Source: Halicephalobus mephisto
Taxonomy: Eukaryota; Nematoda; Chromadorea; Rhabditida; Panagrolaimidae
NCBI GenBank assembly: GCA_009193035.1
Contig: SWDT01000001.1
Coordinates: forward strand, 2,108,001-2,172,000
Direction: 5' to 3'
DNA length: 64,000 bases
Shown: one piece after another, positions 1-10,721 of the stretch
How the letters are laid out: each line of letters opens with the position of its first letter
Numbering within the stretch: the first letter of the stretch is position 1
Position numbers and translations under genes: made by a program
Notes under the pieces: model-generated
What the model saw: the letters and a program-made list of their open reading frames with translations, nothing else
The model's database searches: none
What the model was told of the DNA's origin: nothing

Positions 1-643
1 ATTGAGGTGCGAAAACTCTAGACCCGTATTGCTGGACGTAGTAGGATTCTTCATTGGCAGGACCAATGAGTTCTAGAGTGATGAATACAATATCGGCCAT
101 GTAGAGAAGTAGGAAAAAACCGCAAGAGAAGAGCTTGAATAAGCCTGCAAATATTTCAGCAAAAATCAGAGTTAAGATTCAAACGGAACTCACCGACTGT
201 CAAGTGTCCGAGATAGAATCTGTCTGCCCCAAAGATACCAAAGAAGACGGACAGAATCATGACCGATACATGGGAGACAGAAGCTCCATATCGACAAGCG
301 TTCTCAACTCGCTTTTGGAAAACCACCGTCGCTTGACTCCCGTTGAAGCACTGGAGTCCTGGGCGGACATGACAATCTACTGAAACCGATCAATACTATT
401 TAACAATCGAAAAAAGTAATATACGTAAGATAGATCTATCCTTAGAGCATGTTGTAGGTTGTTGCGTTTCTACATCAATAACGGGATCATCACAGATATA
501 TCTGAAATCCGAATAATCAATGGGAACTTAAAATACCACACCCACTGTCCAAGAAGTAACTGCTGACAATCTTGTATTGCACTAGAGTAATATATAAAAT
601 ATAAAAAAATAAATAATCTGGAGAACAAAAATAGACCAGACAT
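1..643 (-). CDS. TM2 domain-containing protein, TM2D1-like (partial, 3' end outside the window)
   Basis: Four exons are visible, read on the minus strand: 643-546, 501-425, 379-194 and 144-1, and the gene continues beyond base 1. The first exon carries a hydrophobic signal peptide (MSGLFLFSRLFIFLYFIYYS). A Cys-containing luminal stretch follows (DCQQLLLGQ, YICDDP, TTC, DCHVRPGLQCFNG). The TM2 hairpin has the DRF-containing core FGADRFYLGHLTVG between two membrane segments, then LIGPANEESYYVQQYGSR, which resembles the TM2D1 tail (known family feature). I chose the ATG at 643 because the frame upstream of it offers only a GTG. TM2D proteins are two-pass membrane proteins linked to Notch signalling in flies; a role here is inference. 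The alternatives are the TM2D2 or TM2D3 paralogues. Confidence 0.85.
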
Positions 644-1754
644 CTCCTGAATATCATCAATCACAAATCTCAGAAAATAAACGAGAATTTCCCAGTCGAA
701 ACGATTATTTCATAATCGGTTTTACTTTTATGCACAGGCACCGTCAGAAATGAACATGAACACCCATCCGTTTTTGACAAAGTGCCGGACACAGAACGCC
801 AATTTTGCACACACTTTTCCATCTTTTAAACACTTTCGTTATTAATTCGTGTTCAATAGATTGTGTAACTTCTTTAAATACTATCAGTTTCGACAGACTT
901 AACTTTTAGCACTTTTTCTCTTTGGATTTCATGTATGCATTTTCTGTATTTTCATGATACTTATGATATCTTTTGTAAAACACATGTTAGACATCAAGTA
1001 GCTCAGGGTTTATAAATATCCATCGATGAAACTTATAGATATTTGAATTTATTCATCTAATCGAAATAATAATAAAGTTATTAGAACCGGTAGAGATTTA
1101 GACATTTCTAAATATCAATACTTCAGAATTAAGTGCGGCATAAGAAACTACGACCCCTAGTAAGATATAAAAGAGACAAAACAGCCCATAAAGGAAGCTA
1201 GTTTAATCTCATTCTTGGTACTTGTTGTAATTGTGTTGATTCTGTATTATCCGTGAATAAAGCATGTTCATCCCTAACTATAGCGTGAAAACTCCCACAA
1301 GACCCAACAAAGACATCATTTCCTTGAAGTAACTTGATGATCACATATTTTGGATACAAATTTTAATGATTTTGATTTATGAATAATGAGTAGAACATAC
1401 CAATGATAGAAATTTACGATATCTTTCTTTCTGAAACAGATCAAAAATCACATTCATGATTCATATATCAAAAATGCACTATTTGTTATCAGTTTGATGA
1501 GTAGACTACGTTAATTTTATATTCTCAAGTTTCACGGACAGGTTGGTGAACAAGGGATATTGGATCGTATTCATTTATATAAAGAATAATGATAATCTCC
1601 AGGAAATATTTTAAACATAGAGAAGTGCGCGCGCCATTGGTGTTTCGTGACCGGCATCTTGTCAGAAATGGACGGACATCCATTCTCATTTCTGACAAAG
1701 TGACGTACACTCCATTTTGCTAATTCTTGTTTTCCACTTTGTTCAGATATTGAA
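644..1754. other. Intergenic region between divergent genes (TM2D1-like and TAF10)
   Basis: About 1.1 kb of AT-rich sequence with no open frame that shows coding character. It should hold the promoters of the minus-strand TM2D1-like gene and the plus-strand TAF10 gene. I see no RNA gene or repeat in it. Confidence 0.6.
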
Positions 1755-2599
1755 ATGAGTGATGAAAGCTATTCTCACCCGTTTCCCGGATATTATTCTC
1801 ACCAGACGTCAAATAAGCAGCATATTCCAATGGCTGGGGATTTCCCGGGAGGTCCGCCGACAACCAATCCAGAACCTCAGTTTCTAGTTCCAGCTTTGCC
1901 CAACAAGGTTATACAAGTTCTTTTCACTTATTGTCACCGATTCATATATCGTTTTTTAGGATTTGCATTCATCATCTAGACCGGGTTCATCAAATATCGA
2001 AAGATCTTCAGATCAATTTGGTCATCCAACTTTCATGGTACATATGTCTGAAAATGACGGTTCGATGGAAAGAAAACCTGGTACTATGTATCCGTCACAG
2101 ACTATTATTTATCATCAAGCGAATAGGAAGCCAGAAGTCCCACGTCAACAACCATGGAATCAACTTTCTCAGAAGATAGTTGAACAGATGCATGGTAAGT
2201 GGTGGATTTTTAAAACAATTTTTGATGACTCTTCCAGCTCCGAGGAATAACGAGGAAAACAAGTACCCTATTCTGAACAAAAAGCTGCAAGCCATCAATC
2301 CAGTGATTCCTGATGCTACGATGCGTTACATATGTAAAAGACACGGGGGTGAACCAAACGACAATATTGCATGCAGAGCAGTTTCTGTAGCTGCGGAAAA
2401 GCTGGGGGTTGATCTGATTGCAGATGCTATTAGCATTGTAAGTTCACTTTTATTAGTTTGAAACCGGGATGATGTAATTCTTCAGGCCAGGAGTCGTGGA
2501 ATGGGGCAAGTCAACAGAAACACCAAAGAAACAAAGTACACTTTAACCAAAGCTTTACTTCGTGAAGTTGCTCAAGAGCGAGGAATTAATCTCCCGTAG
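1755..2599 (+). CDS. taf-10: Transcription initiation factor TFIID subunit 10 (TAF10)
   Basis: Four exons (1755-1907, 1960-2194, 2238-2437, 2486-2599) encode 233 aa. TAF10 is a nuclear histone-fold subunit of TFIID and SAGA-type complexes. The first ~130 residues are Pro/Ser/Gln-rich and look disordered, as in other TAF10 proteins. The histone fold runs from about residue 148 to the end: NPVIPDATMRYICKRHGG, then an AAEKLGVDLIADAISIAR helix, and the terminal YTLTKALLREVAQERGINL, which matches the family's YTLT...AL..YGIN pattern. The protein ends right after the fold, as expected. Family assignment is confident. The first intron junction (phase 0 at 1907) is inferred from the reading frame. 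Confidence 0.92.
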
Positions 2600-3399
2600 T
2601 ATCATCACTTCACATTTAGTGTTTTTCGTTTTATTTATTCATTACAAATCCATGTTTTTGATAAAATTGTTTTTACCAAGTATTATGTAATATTCTTGAC
2701 CGTCAATTCTTTATTGAATTTGAGGTTTTGTGATTTTAGATGGCAAGGGATACGTAGAATTTATCCCAAGGCATTGAATTTTAACAGTCTCGCATAAATT
2801 GAAAACAATTATAACTTTTCTCACAAACTTGAATTTCTGACGTCTTCTTGAGAAATAATTTTCAAGAGTACGACAATGATACTTAGAAAATATTTAACAA
2901 AATTTGTGTATAAGGAAAAGATTATATTTTCTCCAGTGATTTCAGGACCTACTTTTGAAAATTGACTTTAAAGTAATAGTCATTATTTTCTTAATTTAAA
3001 ATTTTGTTATTTCTCTTCAGAAAGAACTTAAAAGATCGAAATTCCGTCGATAAATAAACTCCATAGTGGATAACAAATCCAATAATTCAGAACTTTCGAA
3101 AAAGAAAACTCAATTTCCGTCGTCTATAAAATTCAAAGGTCAAGTTAGGTTGAAATTTGGCCATCGTTAAGAAGATTCTGGATCCCTTTGTCAAGAACAC
3201 AGATGGATGTTTGTTCTATTCTCTGACAGTGATCTCATATCCTTTCAAGCTTGAATTAATCTCTCAGTAAATTCCTGGAAAGAAAATTTGTTCTGAAACT
3301 GGACTTTTCCACTATCATGGTTTTGGCGGGAAATCGCCGCGGGTTTGGATCCGTTTGTACTTCTTGCTTCGAAGTCGCCTCTTCCTTGTAGCTCCAGCA
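2600..3399. other. Intergenic region downstream of TAF10
   Basis: About 800 nt of AT-rich sequence. Nothing coding is supported. A pyrimidine tract ending in TTGTAG at about 3381-3390 lies just upstream of the next start codon and would suit a trans-splice acceptor. Confidence 0.55.
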
Positions 3400-4831
3400 A
3401 TGACCACTTGGCAGGATATGGATAGAAACGGTCCTGATGTTTATGGAACCTCTTACGTTATTAATTATGGGAGGAAAAGAGAAGTAAGCATAAGAAAAGC
3501 TCTCCAAGATCTCAAAGTAGGTGTTCATATATCGAAATCCACCGTGAACTATTTTTAGTTTCATGGGAATTCTAGCATTTTGGATCGGCTAATTGTTCCA
3601 AGAAAGATCGAAAGCAGCATATTGGAGAAGGGGAACATTGTTGTTGGGCAGTCCCCCGACAGTCAGTACCTTGGATGTGTCCGGCAGACCATTGAGGACA
3701 GTACCTATCGTATCACTAACCATTTAACCAGATTTGTTCCTGAATTCAGCTCTCTAAACCTGCCTACAGTGTCTGCTAAATCTGTTCTAAGCCGTGTGGC
3801 GTTCTGTATGAGTCCCCGCAGTGAACTAGCAATCTTCATGAACAATTACGAGTAAATTACTACCGATTTTCAATCTTCATTCGCTTATTTCAGGATTTCC
3901 ATTATCAATTTTCAAATTTACTCCCTAAATCACAATATCAGTCTTTCTCTCCGAATGAAATCTTCTGATTGTTACACTGTACCATCTCTGTGAGGTTCTC
4001 CAATTATGTCTTGAATGCCTAATTTGTAATTGCAGGAGATATATATGTGCTACGGACAATCAAGTCCTTTTATCCTTCCCACTCTCTAAGCCAAACATGA
4101 TGTGTCCCTTCCACATTTTCCTGATGACGGAGATTCCAGAAGACTTAGCTGAAGGTAAAGACCGCACCATCATGAGGATTCATAATTCATACATCACTGG
4201 ATCTGCAGCTGCCCTCCGATATACTCGTCATGACGCCCTTTCTGTTTGTAAGTATCTTCGGAGGTGAATGAATCTAATTACAGTTTTCAGATAAGAACGG
4301 AGAGTCGTTAAAGTTTTTTCAGACGAGACAGAAAGTAAATGCCGAACTTTTCATCGTCATCCACACCCCTGATGTTCCTTCTGCCGTCTTTGGAGCTTTA
4401 ATCAAGCATTATCCCCAGTTTGCTCATATTGAATTTGAACGCTGTCTTGGTGGAGTCAAAAGATTCAGCGATACAGGCTCGATCTACAACGTGTACGCTT
4501 CCTTCTTTTACCAGAACAAGGAATGCTTTGTTTTCTCCACTGCCACTGCTCCATCTCCCTTAGTTCTCATCAAAGACATCCATATCAAAATCCATTGGGT
4601 GAAGTCATTCACAGATCTCTCTGCAAGGAAAATGCAAGTTTTTGTACTTTCTAACTTGGTAATTCTGGTAATTTCAGGATGCATCGGCATTTACGAGCCA
4701 AAATAGCTCCAAACCTAACTGGGTGTGGATCGTCATTCTACTATGCAAACTTGAATTCCGATCAATCCGTAACGTCAATCATGCCACACCATTCAGGGTT
4801 TGAATATGTGCCCAACGTTAAACTTCATTAG
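3400..4831 (+). CDS. Unrecognised conserved-looking protein, 404 aa, six exons
   Basis: Exons 3400-3516, 3559-3851, 3894-3989, 4036-4247, 4291-4633 and 4678-4831 join into one open frame of 404 codons. I do not recognise the family. There is no signal peptide or convincing membrane segment, so it is probably cytosolic or nuclear. Segments that look well structured include WQDMDRNGPDVYGTSYVINYG at the N-terminus, a central SDCYTVPSLRYICATDNQV, and AELFIVIHTPDVPSAVFGALI. The fifth intron needs a GC donor (GCAAGT at 4634) to stay in frame; GT alternatives at about 4640-4660 also give open ends but a less regular protein. The stop at 4831 is only 117 nt before the next gene's start, which suggests an operon. 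Exon 3 is the least certain. Confidence 0.65.
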
Positions 4832-4948
4832 TGAAATTCCGACATTCCGCGATAAAATTCTCCCGACCAGAAAATATCTGGGTTTATATGTCACTTGAGT
4901 CTTTTGTCCAGATCTGTTAAACTTTTGAATTGTTCTTTTCCGATAAAA

Positions 4949-6809
4949 ATGGATTCTAATGAGACTACAGATGATCAACAGCCACTTTTGGGACGGGCTA
5001 AAGGTATGTGAAGTGATAATAATAAGTTAATTACTGAGATTAAATCAGGTTGGTTAACTCGGAAACTCATGTTGGATCATCCCGCCAAAAGAACCGTCTG
5101 GATTATGTTTCTGGCCAATCTTCTGAATTACATGGACAGGTTTACCATCGCTGGGGTTTTAACAGATGTGATGAAGGAATTTCATCTGGATTCAGCTGAA
5201 GCTGGATTACTACAAACTGTTTTCATCGTAGCTTACATGATAGCAGCTCCTATTTTCGGGTATTTAGGTGACCGATATAGTCGGAAATTGATCATGATCG
5301 GTGGATTGACAGTCTGGTCATTGGCTGTTCTGAGTTGTACATTTGTTCCACCAACGGTAATTAAGGTTTCATATATCAACTTGCTCTAAGACGTGATTTC
5401 CAGTGGCCTTATTTATTCTTCGCACTTCGAGGAGTTGTCGGGATAGGTGAAGCTTCTTACGCTATCATTGCTCCTTCGATTATCGCAGATATGTTCACAG
5501 ATACTGAGAGATCTATTATGTTGATGTTTTTCTATGTTGCCACCCCTGTCGGAAGCGGATTTGGCTACGCTGCTGGGTCGATTGTCACTTCCTTTACGAG
5601 TTCTTGGAGATGGGGTCTCAGGATTACTCCTATCTTTGGATTGATTGTACTCTTCCTTATTCTGAAGTTCCTTCAGGAACCTACTCGGGGACAAGTCGAC
5701 TACGCTCATTTTGAACCCACAACTTTGAAGGAAGATTTGACTTACCTCTCAAAAATGTGGGTTTTTAAGTAGTAATTTAATAGTTGGTTAAAATGGATTT
5801 CAGCCGGACGTTCTGGCTCTGCACAGCTGGATTTACATTCGGTGTATTTGTTATTGGAGCTCTCAGTTGGTGGACCCCAACAGTTGCTGGGTATGCTTAT
5901 GGAGCTATTCATGGAACCACCGATATCCCTCCGTTTGTCCAAGCAGAGTGAGTTTGACTTGATTATCATTGATTAAAAACAAATTTTAGCATTTCTCTGA
6001 CCTTTGGAATCATCACATGTCTTGCTGGTCTTTTCGGCGTGGTTATTGGTTCAAACATCTCTAGATATTGTTCAACTCACATCGCAAATGCTGAAACCGC
6101 TGTCCAGGCCAATCCAGTCATTTGTGGAGCTGGAGTTCTTGTTTCAACTCCATTGATGTTCTTGAGTTTAGTCTTCACTGTCGTCTCGATGAATGTGGGA
6201 TGGGTCCTGATTTTCATTGCTGTAACTTGTATGTGTGTCAACTGGGCCGTCAATGTCGACATTATCATGGTGAGTAGGAAATCAATTAACTGAATTGAAC
6301 TATGTTTTCAGAGTGTGGTTATTCCACCTCGAAGAGCCCTGGCTTCAGCTATTCAGACGTTAGTTTCTCATTTGTTCGGGGACGCCATTTCTCCTTATAT
6401 TGTTGGGGTGATAGCGGACAAGATCAAAGGCCATGGATTGATTCCAGACGCCCTTACTCAATACACAGCTCTCGAGTATGCCTTATATCTTCCAAACTTC
6501 TTCCTAATTCTAAGTGGAGGTGCTTATTTGCTATCTTCCTTTTACATTTCCGAAGACTTATCCAACTGCAATTCTGAGATCCACCGAAGACAGGTCTTCC
6601 AAGAAGAATTCAACGATATAGAAAATGAAACTTTCGATCACGTTCCAGCTGTCCTTAATGCTGTAGAAGAGTCTTCAACGCCTTTTACTGACTCTAGAAC
6701 TAGATCTCAAGCAGCAGATATTCGGACTAGAGAGCTGAATAATCCAGACAATCCTCACATTCCTAATGCATCTGACCCCATTGAAATTGACCGTCAAACC
6801 CGTAATTAA
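4949..6809 (+). CDS. Spinster-family major facilitator (lysosomal lipid/sphingolipid transporter)
   Basis: Six exons (4949-5003, 5049-5356, 5404-5756, 5804-5947, 5990-6269, 6312-6809) give 545 aa. The short acidic N-terminus ends in PLLGRAKG. Twelve hydrophobic segments follow, starting FLANLLNYMDRFTIAGVL. The loop between helices 2 and 3 holds the MFS motif GYLGDRYSRK, and RGVVGIGEASYAIIAP is typical of Spinster proteins. The C-terminal ~85 residues are hydrophilic and acidic. Spinster/SPNS proteins sit in late endosomes and lysosomes and export lysolipids, sphingosine derivatives or sugars; which substrate applies here is unknown. Nematodes have several spin paralogues and I cannot say which this is. 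A polyadenylation signal AATAAA lies at 6878. Confidence 0.9.
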
Positions 6810-7190
6810 TAATTTATTTGAGACATATTTTGATTATTTAGCACGGGTTATCTAAAATATTTCAATTGTGGAAACAAAATAAACGCGTAACTAAAGTTCT
6901 AAAATATCCCCTAAGGCTGTGAGACTAATCTAATCAGGTCTCCAGGTGGAATTTAGACTATTTTGTCGTTTTCGCTTTTTTAAAGTCAAAGTGGATAGAT
7001 CAACGAGGGAATGAGAGCCTGGAAACTACAGTTGGGAATTTGAATAGAACAAACAATGTCCGTGATTTCTTCTGCCACGTGCACAAAAGGTGTGCGCACA
7101 GTTTACGTCTGCACATTGTACACTCATTCGTTGGACTAATTCTTCTACTACTTTATTTCCCATTAGTTATCATCCAGATTAGCTATAAGA
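6810..7190. other. Short intergenic region, Spinster gene to AP-1 mu
   Basis: 380 nt holding the AATAAA of the Spinster gene (6878) and then the upstream region of AP-1 mu. No other feature is supported. Confidence 0.5.
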
Positions 7191-8630
7191 ATGTCGTGCT
7201 CTGCGATATTCATTCTAGATTTAAAAGGAAATGTAAGGATTTATACAATCAACTAATTGGAGTACTCAAGTTTTAGGTAATAATGTCGAGGAACTACCGA
7301 GGAGATGTCGAATTGAGTTTGATCGAGAAATTCATGCCCTTACTAATCGAGAAAGAAGACGAAGGGAAAGTTTCTCCAGTCTTGATGTATCAGGATGTCA
7401 GCTACATCTACATCAAGCACATGAACATTTTCCGTAAGTTTTCCATATAAGGAAACTCATAACTGAATTGATTTCAGTGGTTTCACTTTCCCGAAAGAAT
7501 GTCAATGCTGTTTTGATGTTGTCATTTCTCTACAAGTGTGTGGAAGTGTTTACTAGCTATTTTAAGGATTTGGAAGAGGAATCGGTTCGGGACAACTTTG
7601 TCGTCATATATGAACTTTTGGATGAAATGATGGATTTTGGGTATCCTCAGACGACAGAACCGAAGATTCTCCAAGAGTAAGGGATTCGGATTTGATTTCA
7701 GATGCAATGACAGCTTTTAGATACATTACTCAAGAGACTCATGCTCTGGAAATTGCTCCTCGACCTCCGATGGCTGTCACGAACGCTGTCTCCTGGAGAT
7801 CTGAAGGCATCAAATACAGGAAGAATGAAGTATTCTTGGATGTCATTGAGTCGGTTAACCTTTTGGTAAGTCATAGTTCAAACACCTGAATGAGGAGTTG
7901 ATTTCAGGCAAACGCTAACGGCAACGTTCTTAGAAGTGAAATTGTGGGGTCGATCAGGATGAGAGTCATTCTATCAGGAATGCCAGAACTGCGCCTTGGT
8001 CTCAACGACAAAGTCTTGTTCCAAAATGTCGGCCGAACACGAGGAAAGGCCGTCGAATTGGAAGACGTCAAGTTCCATCAATGTGTAAGGCTCTCCAGAT
8101 TCGAAAGTGAGAGGACGATATCCTTCATCCCTCCAGATGGGGAATTTGAGTTGATGAGCTATCGTTTATCTGCCACCATCAAACCTCTTATCTGGGTCGA
8201 AGTCTCGACAGAGATACATCCACATTCCCGAGTTGAGTACGTCGTGAAAGCCAAGTCCCAGTTCAAGAGACAGTCGATCGCCAATCACGTAGAAGTCTTG
8301 ATTCCAGTTCCCAGTGATGCAGATTCTCCGAAATTCAAAACAACCGTAGGAACAGTCAGGTATGTCCCCGAGAAAAGTGCCTTTGCTTGGACAATCAGGA
8401 GCTTCCCCGGGGGTCGAGAGTACCTCATGAGGGCTCATTTCTCTCTTCCCTCCATCACTTCAGAAGAAAACGAGGGCAAAATCCCCGTTAATGTACGATT
8501 TGAGATCCCTTACTTCACTACTTCTGGGCTCCAAGTCCGTTACCTCAAAATTATTGAAAAATCAGGCTACCAAGCTTTGCCTTGGGTTCGGTACGTCACT
8601 CAAAATGGAGACTATCAAATTAGAACTTGA
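7191..8630 (+). CDS. AP-1 clathrin adaptor medium (mu) subunit, UNC-101/APM-1 type
   Basis: Five exons (7191-7232, 7277-7433, 7478-7676, 7721-7865, 7908-8630) give 421 aa, the normal AP-1 mu length. The N-terminal longin part reads [21 protein letters not shown]. The mid-region has [25 protein letters not shown]. The mu-homology domain has [37 protein letters not shown] and the C-terminal [23 protein letters not shown]-1 mu recognises YxxPhi and dileucine sorting signals in cargo at the trans-Golgi and endosomes. The 42-nt first exon was found by requiring the conserved N-terminus. A TTTCAG at 7696-7701 is not used: only the TTTTAG at 7715-7720 keeps the E-YITQE junction in frame. Nematodes have two AP-1 mu genes and I cannot tell which this is. 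Confidence 0.95.
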
Positions 8631-10721
8631 ATATTCCTGCAATATTTCGGCAACTAAGTTATTAAATTATCATTTCGTTGCAAAAAGTTTATTCGTGCCT
8701 TGGTTAATAAAGATATTAATTGCTATCTGTTTTGTAGAATTAGATTCATTCAGGTTATTGAAGACGATCTAGAATTTATGGGGATTTGTCGAAAAACTGC
8801 TCTTAATGAAGTCGAGGATTGGACTATAGTCATTGTTACAAATTTGAAATACCATAAATTTGGGAAATTTAATGTAAATTATCCAATGAATGAAATGATT
8901 GATAATATTTGTATTGAAATCGCACGATTTGGGCCTCAACATGAAAGACTGGAAGTTGACTCATTTGTGGGGACTGCAGGAATGGGGAGGTGAATTGTAC
9001 TTACTATCTTTGGTTCTCATGGTCGTTTCTGGAAAGAAGATTAGCCAATTTTATAATCCGAAAATAAGTCAAAATCATTAGTAAGAAAACTACTTTTTTA
9101 TTCAGTAGTTCCTCTAATTTTCATTCTTTAAAAACACGTCTGAGATAGTGGTTGTAGAAGTAAACGATATTTGATTCATTCATCGATTACCGACTCTAAT
9201 AATTCTTCAGGATGTACTTTTTATTAATTCGAACACTTAAGAAACCTTCTACTTATATCTAATGTTGGGAGTTCTTCAACAAAGCTCCTTGAAGATCTTC
9301 AAGAACTTTTGATTGACGATGAAGATGGATATTCATAACTTTTATGGTTTTGGAATTTCAAAATATTCAGAATAATAATAGATTTGATTAGATTTCTTTC
9401 TGGATTTATCTGTAAGGATCGTCAGGTGAGTTATTTCAGTGTTTTTGATTGATAATAACGTATTATACATTTTAGATTTCTCAGAATTTTCCACCACTGT
9501 ATGACAGAAATTATTTATGAAATCATGGATCGTTATTTGCCAATCTACTAGTAGAAGATTATCCATCAAGAGTGACGTGTTTGTGTTTTATTCTATAAAT
9601 CCTAAAGTCAGAGTTGAATCCAAATGTTAATTATGCTAATTTGTTTGTTTTTATATATTATTCATGATTTGGATGTTTATGATTATTATTAAAGTAGGAT
9701 TACTGTATATTCTCTATTGCAATAATTTGGAGTTAAAGTCCATTAGAGTTGTGCATTTGGCTAGGACAGGAATCATTGCTAGTTTTTTATTCATAAATTA
9801 TTTTCAATTCCAAGAGCATTTCTAGCGCCGAACATGATTATGAAGTACAAATGGAGCTTATTTGGATTTATGCAGAGGGATGGCACATGCAGTTCCGAGA
9901 TAAAACTATCAAAAAATGAATAATTCAATTATTTGTTTTAGTGGAAGTTAATGGAATAGTTTCCATTAAAGTAAGTTGTTTAAATAGAATAAGATTAGAT
10001 CCAATTGATATAGGAGTAAATTGTTTCTACTTTGCTCATAATTGGAAAAATCCATCTCCATAGTTCAGATAGTATATTACTTCCTTTTCGAGGAATACAC
10101 TTTTCGTGGTAATTCCAAAGTAATTTCATTTGAGTATATAGCATATAGTATTTAGTTTGATAAATTCTAGAACAATTATTGAAGACTAAAATGCCTCAGG
10201 GAAACCAAACAAATACGAAATTACTCAAACTAAAAGTTCAAAGTTCGGACGTAATTCTGCTTTTGATTCTCACATCCAATAACCTCCTATGTGGAATTTT
10301 AAAAATATTTAAAAAGGGATTTTTGCAGATCTCAAACAAAAAGTAATCGTCAGTTTTTTATTTCCATTTCACATACTATTTGATTTAAACAATATTTTTT
10401 CTAAATTTATTCTCATAAGGATTAGTAAAAGGATATTGTTTTTACGGATAGATTTAGCTTCTATTCGGCATTCAAAGATGCTTTGAAGGAATTCTTGTAT
10501 TCGCGAATTGGATTTTTTCGCCCGATTTCCTGCTGAGACCTTGTTTTTATTTTTCCTGAACAAACGTGAAAGTCAGCTCCGAATGGAATTCGTCCTTAGA
10601 TTGATTCTGTTATTGACTCACCACTTTTATCGACATGAATTTTTCTGAAAATAATCGTGGTTGTTGTGTATCGGAAGATAACTAGATAAGCTTTTAGTCG
10701 TGAATCCGTCTCTTACTTGTC
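8631..10721. other. 2.1 kb AT-rich intergenic region with one weak exon-like open frame
   Basis: The AP-1 mu polyadenylation signal AATAAA is at 8706. An exon-like open frame runs from about 8738 (after TTTTGTAG) to 8993 and encodes IRFIQVIEDDLEFMGICRKT... followed by a stop. I recognise no domain and find no convincing flanking exons, so it may be a gene remnant or chance. The rest, 9000-10,720, is very AT-rich and shows nothing I can support. Confidence 0.4.

Noticed and set aside
7697..7702. TTTCAG as the acceptor of AP-1 mu exon 4
   Set aside because: Using it gives a stop after a few codons. The TTTTAG at 7715-7720 restores the conserved E-YITQE junction.
8750..8993. 97-codon open frame after AP-1 mu as a gene
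   Set aside because: AT-rich, no recognised domain, no partner exons or convincing start; mentioned only as exon-like.
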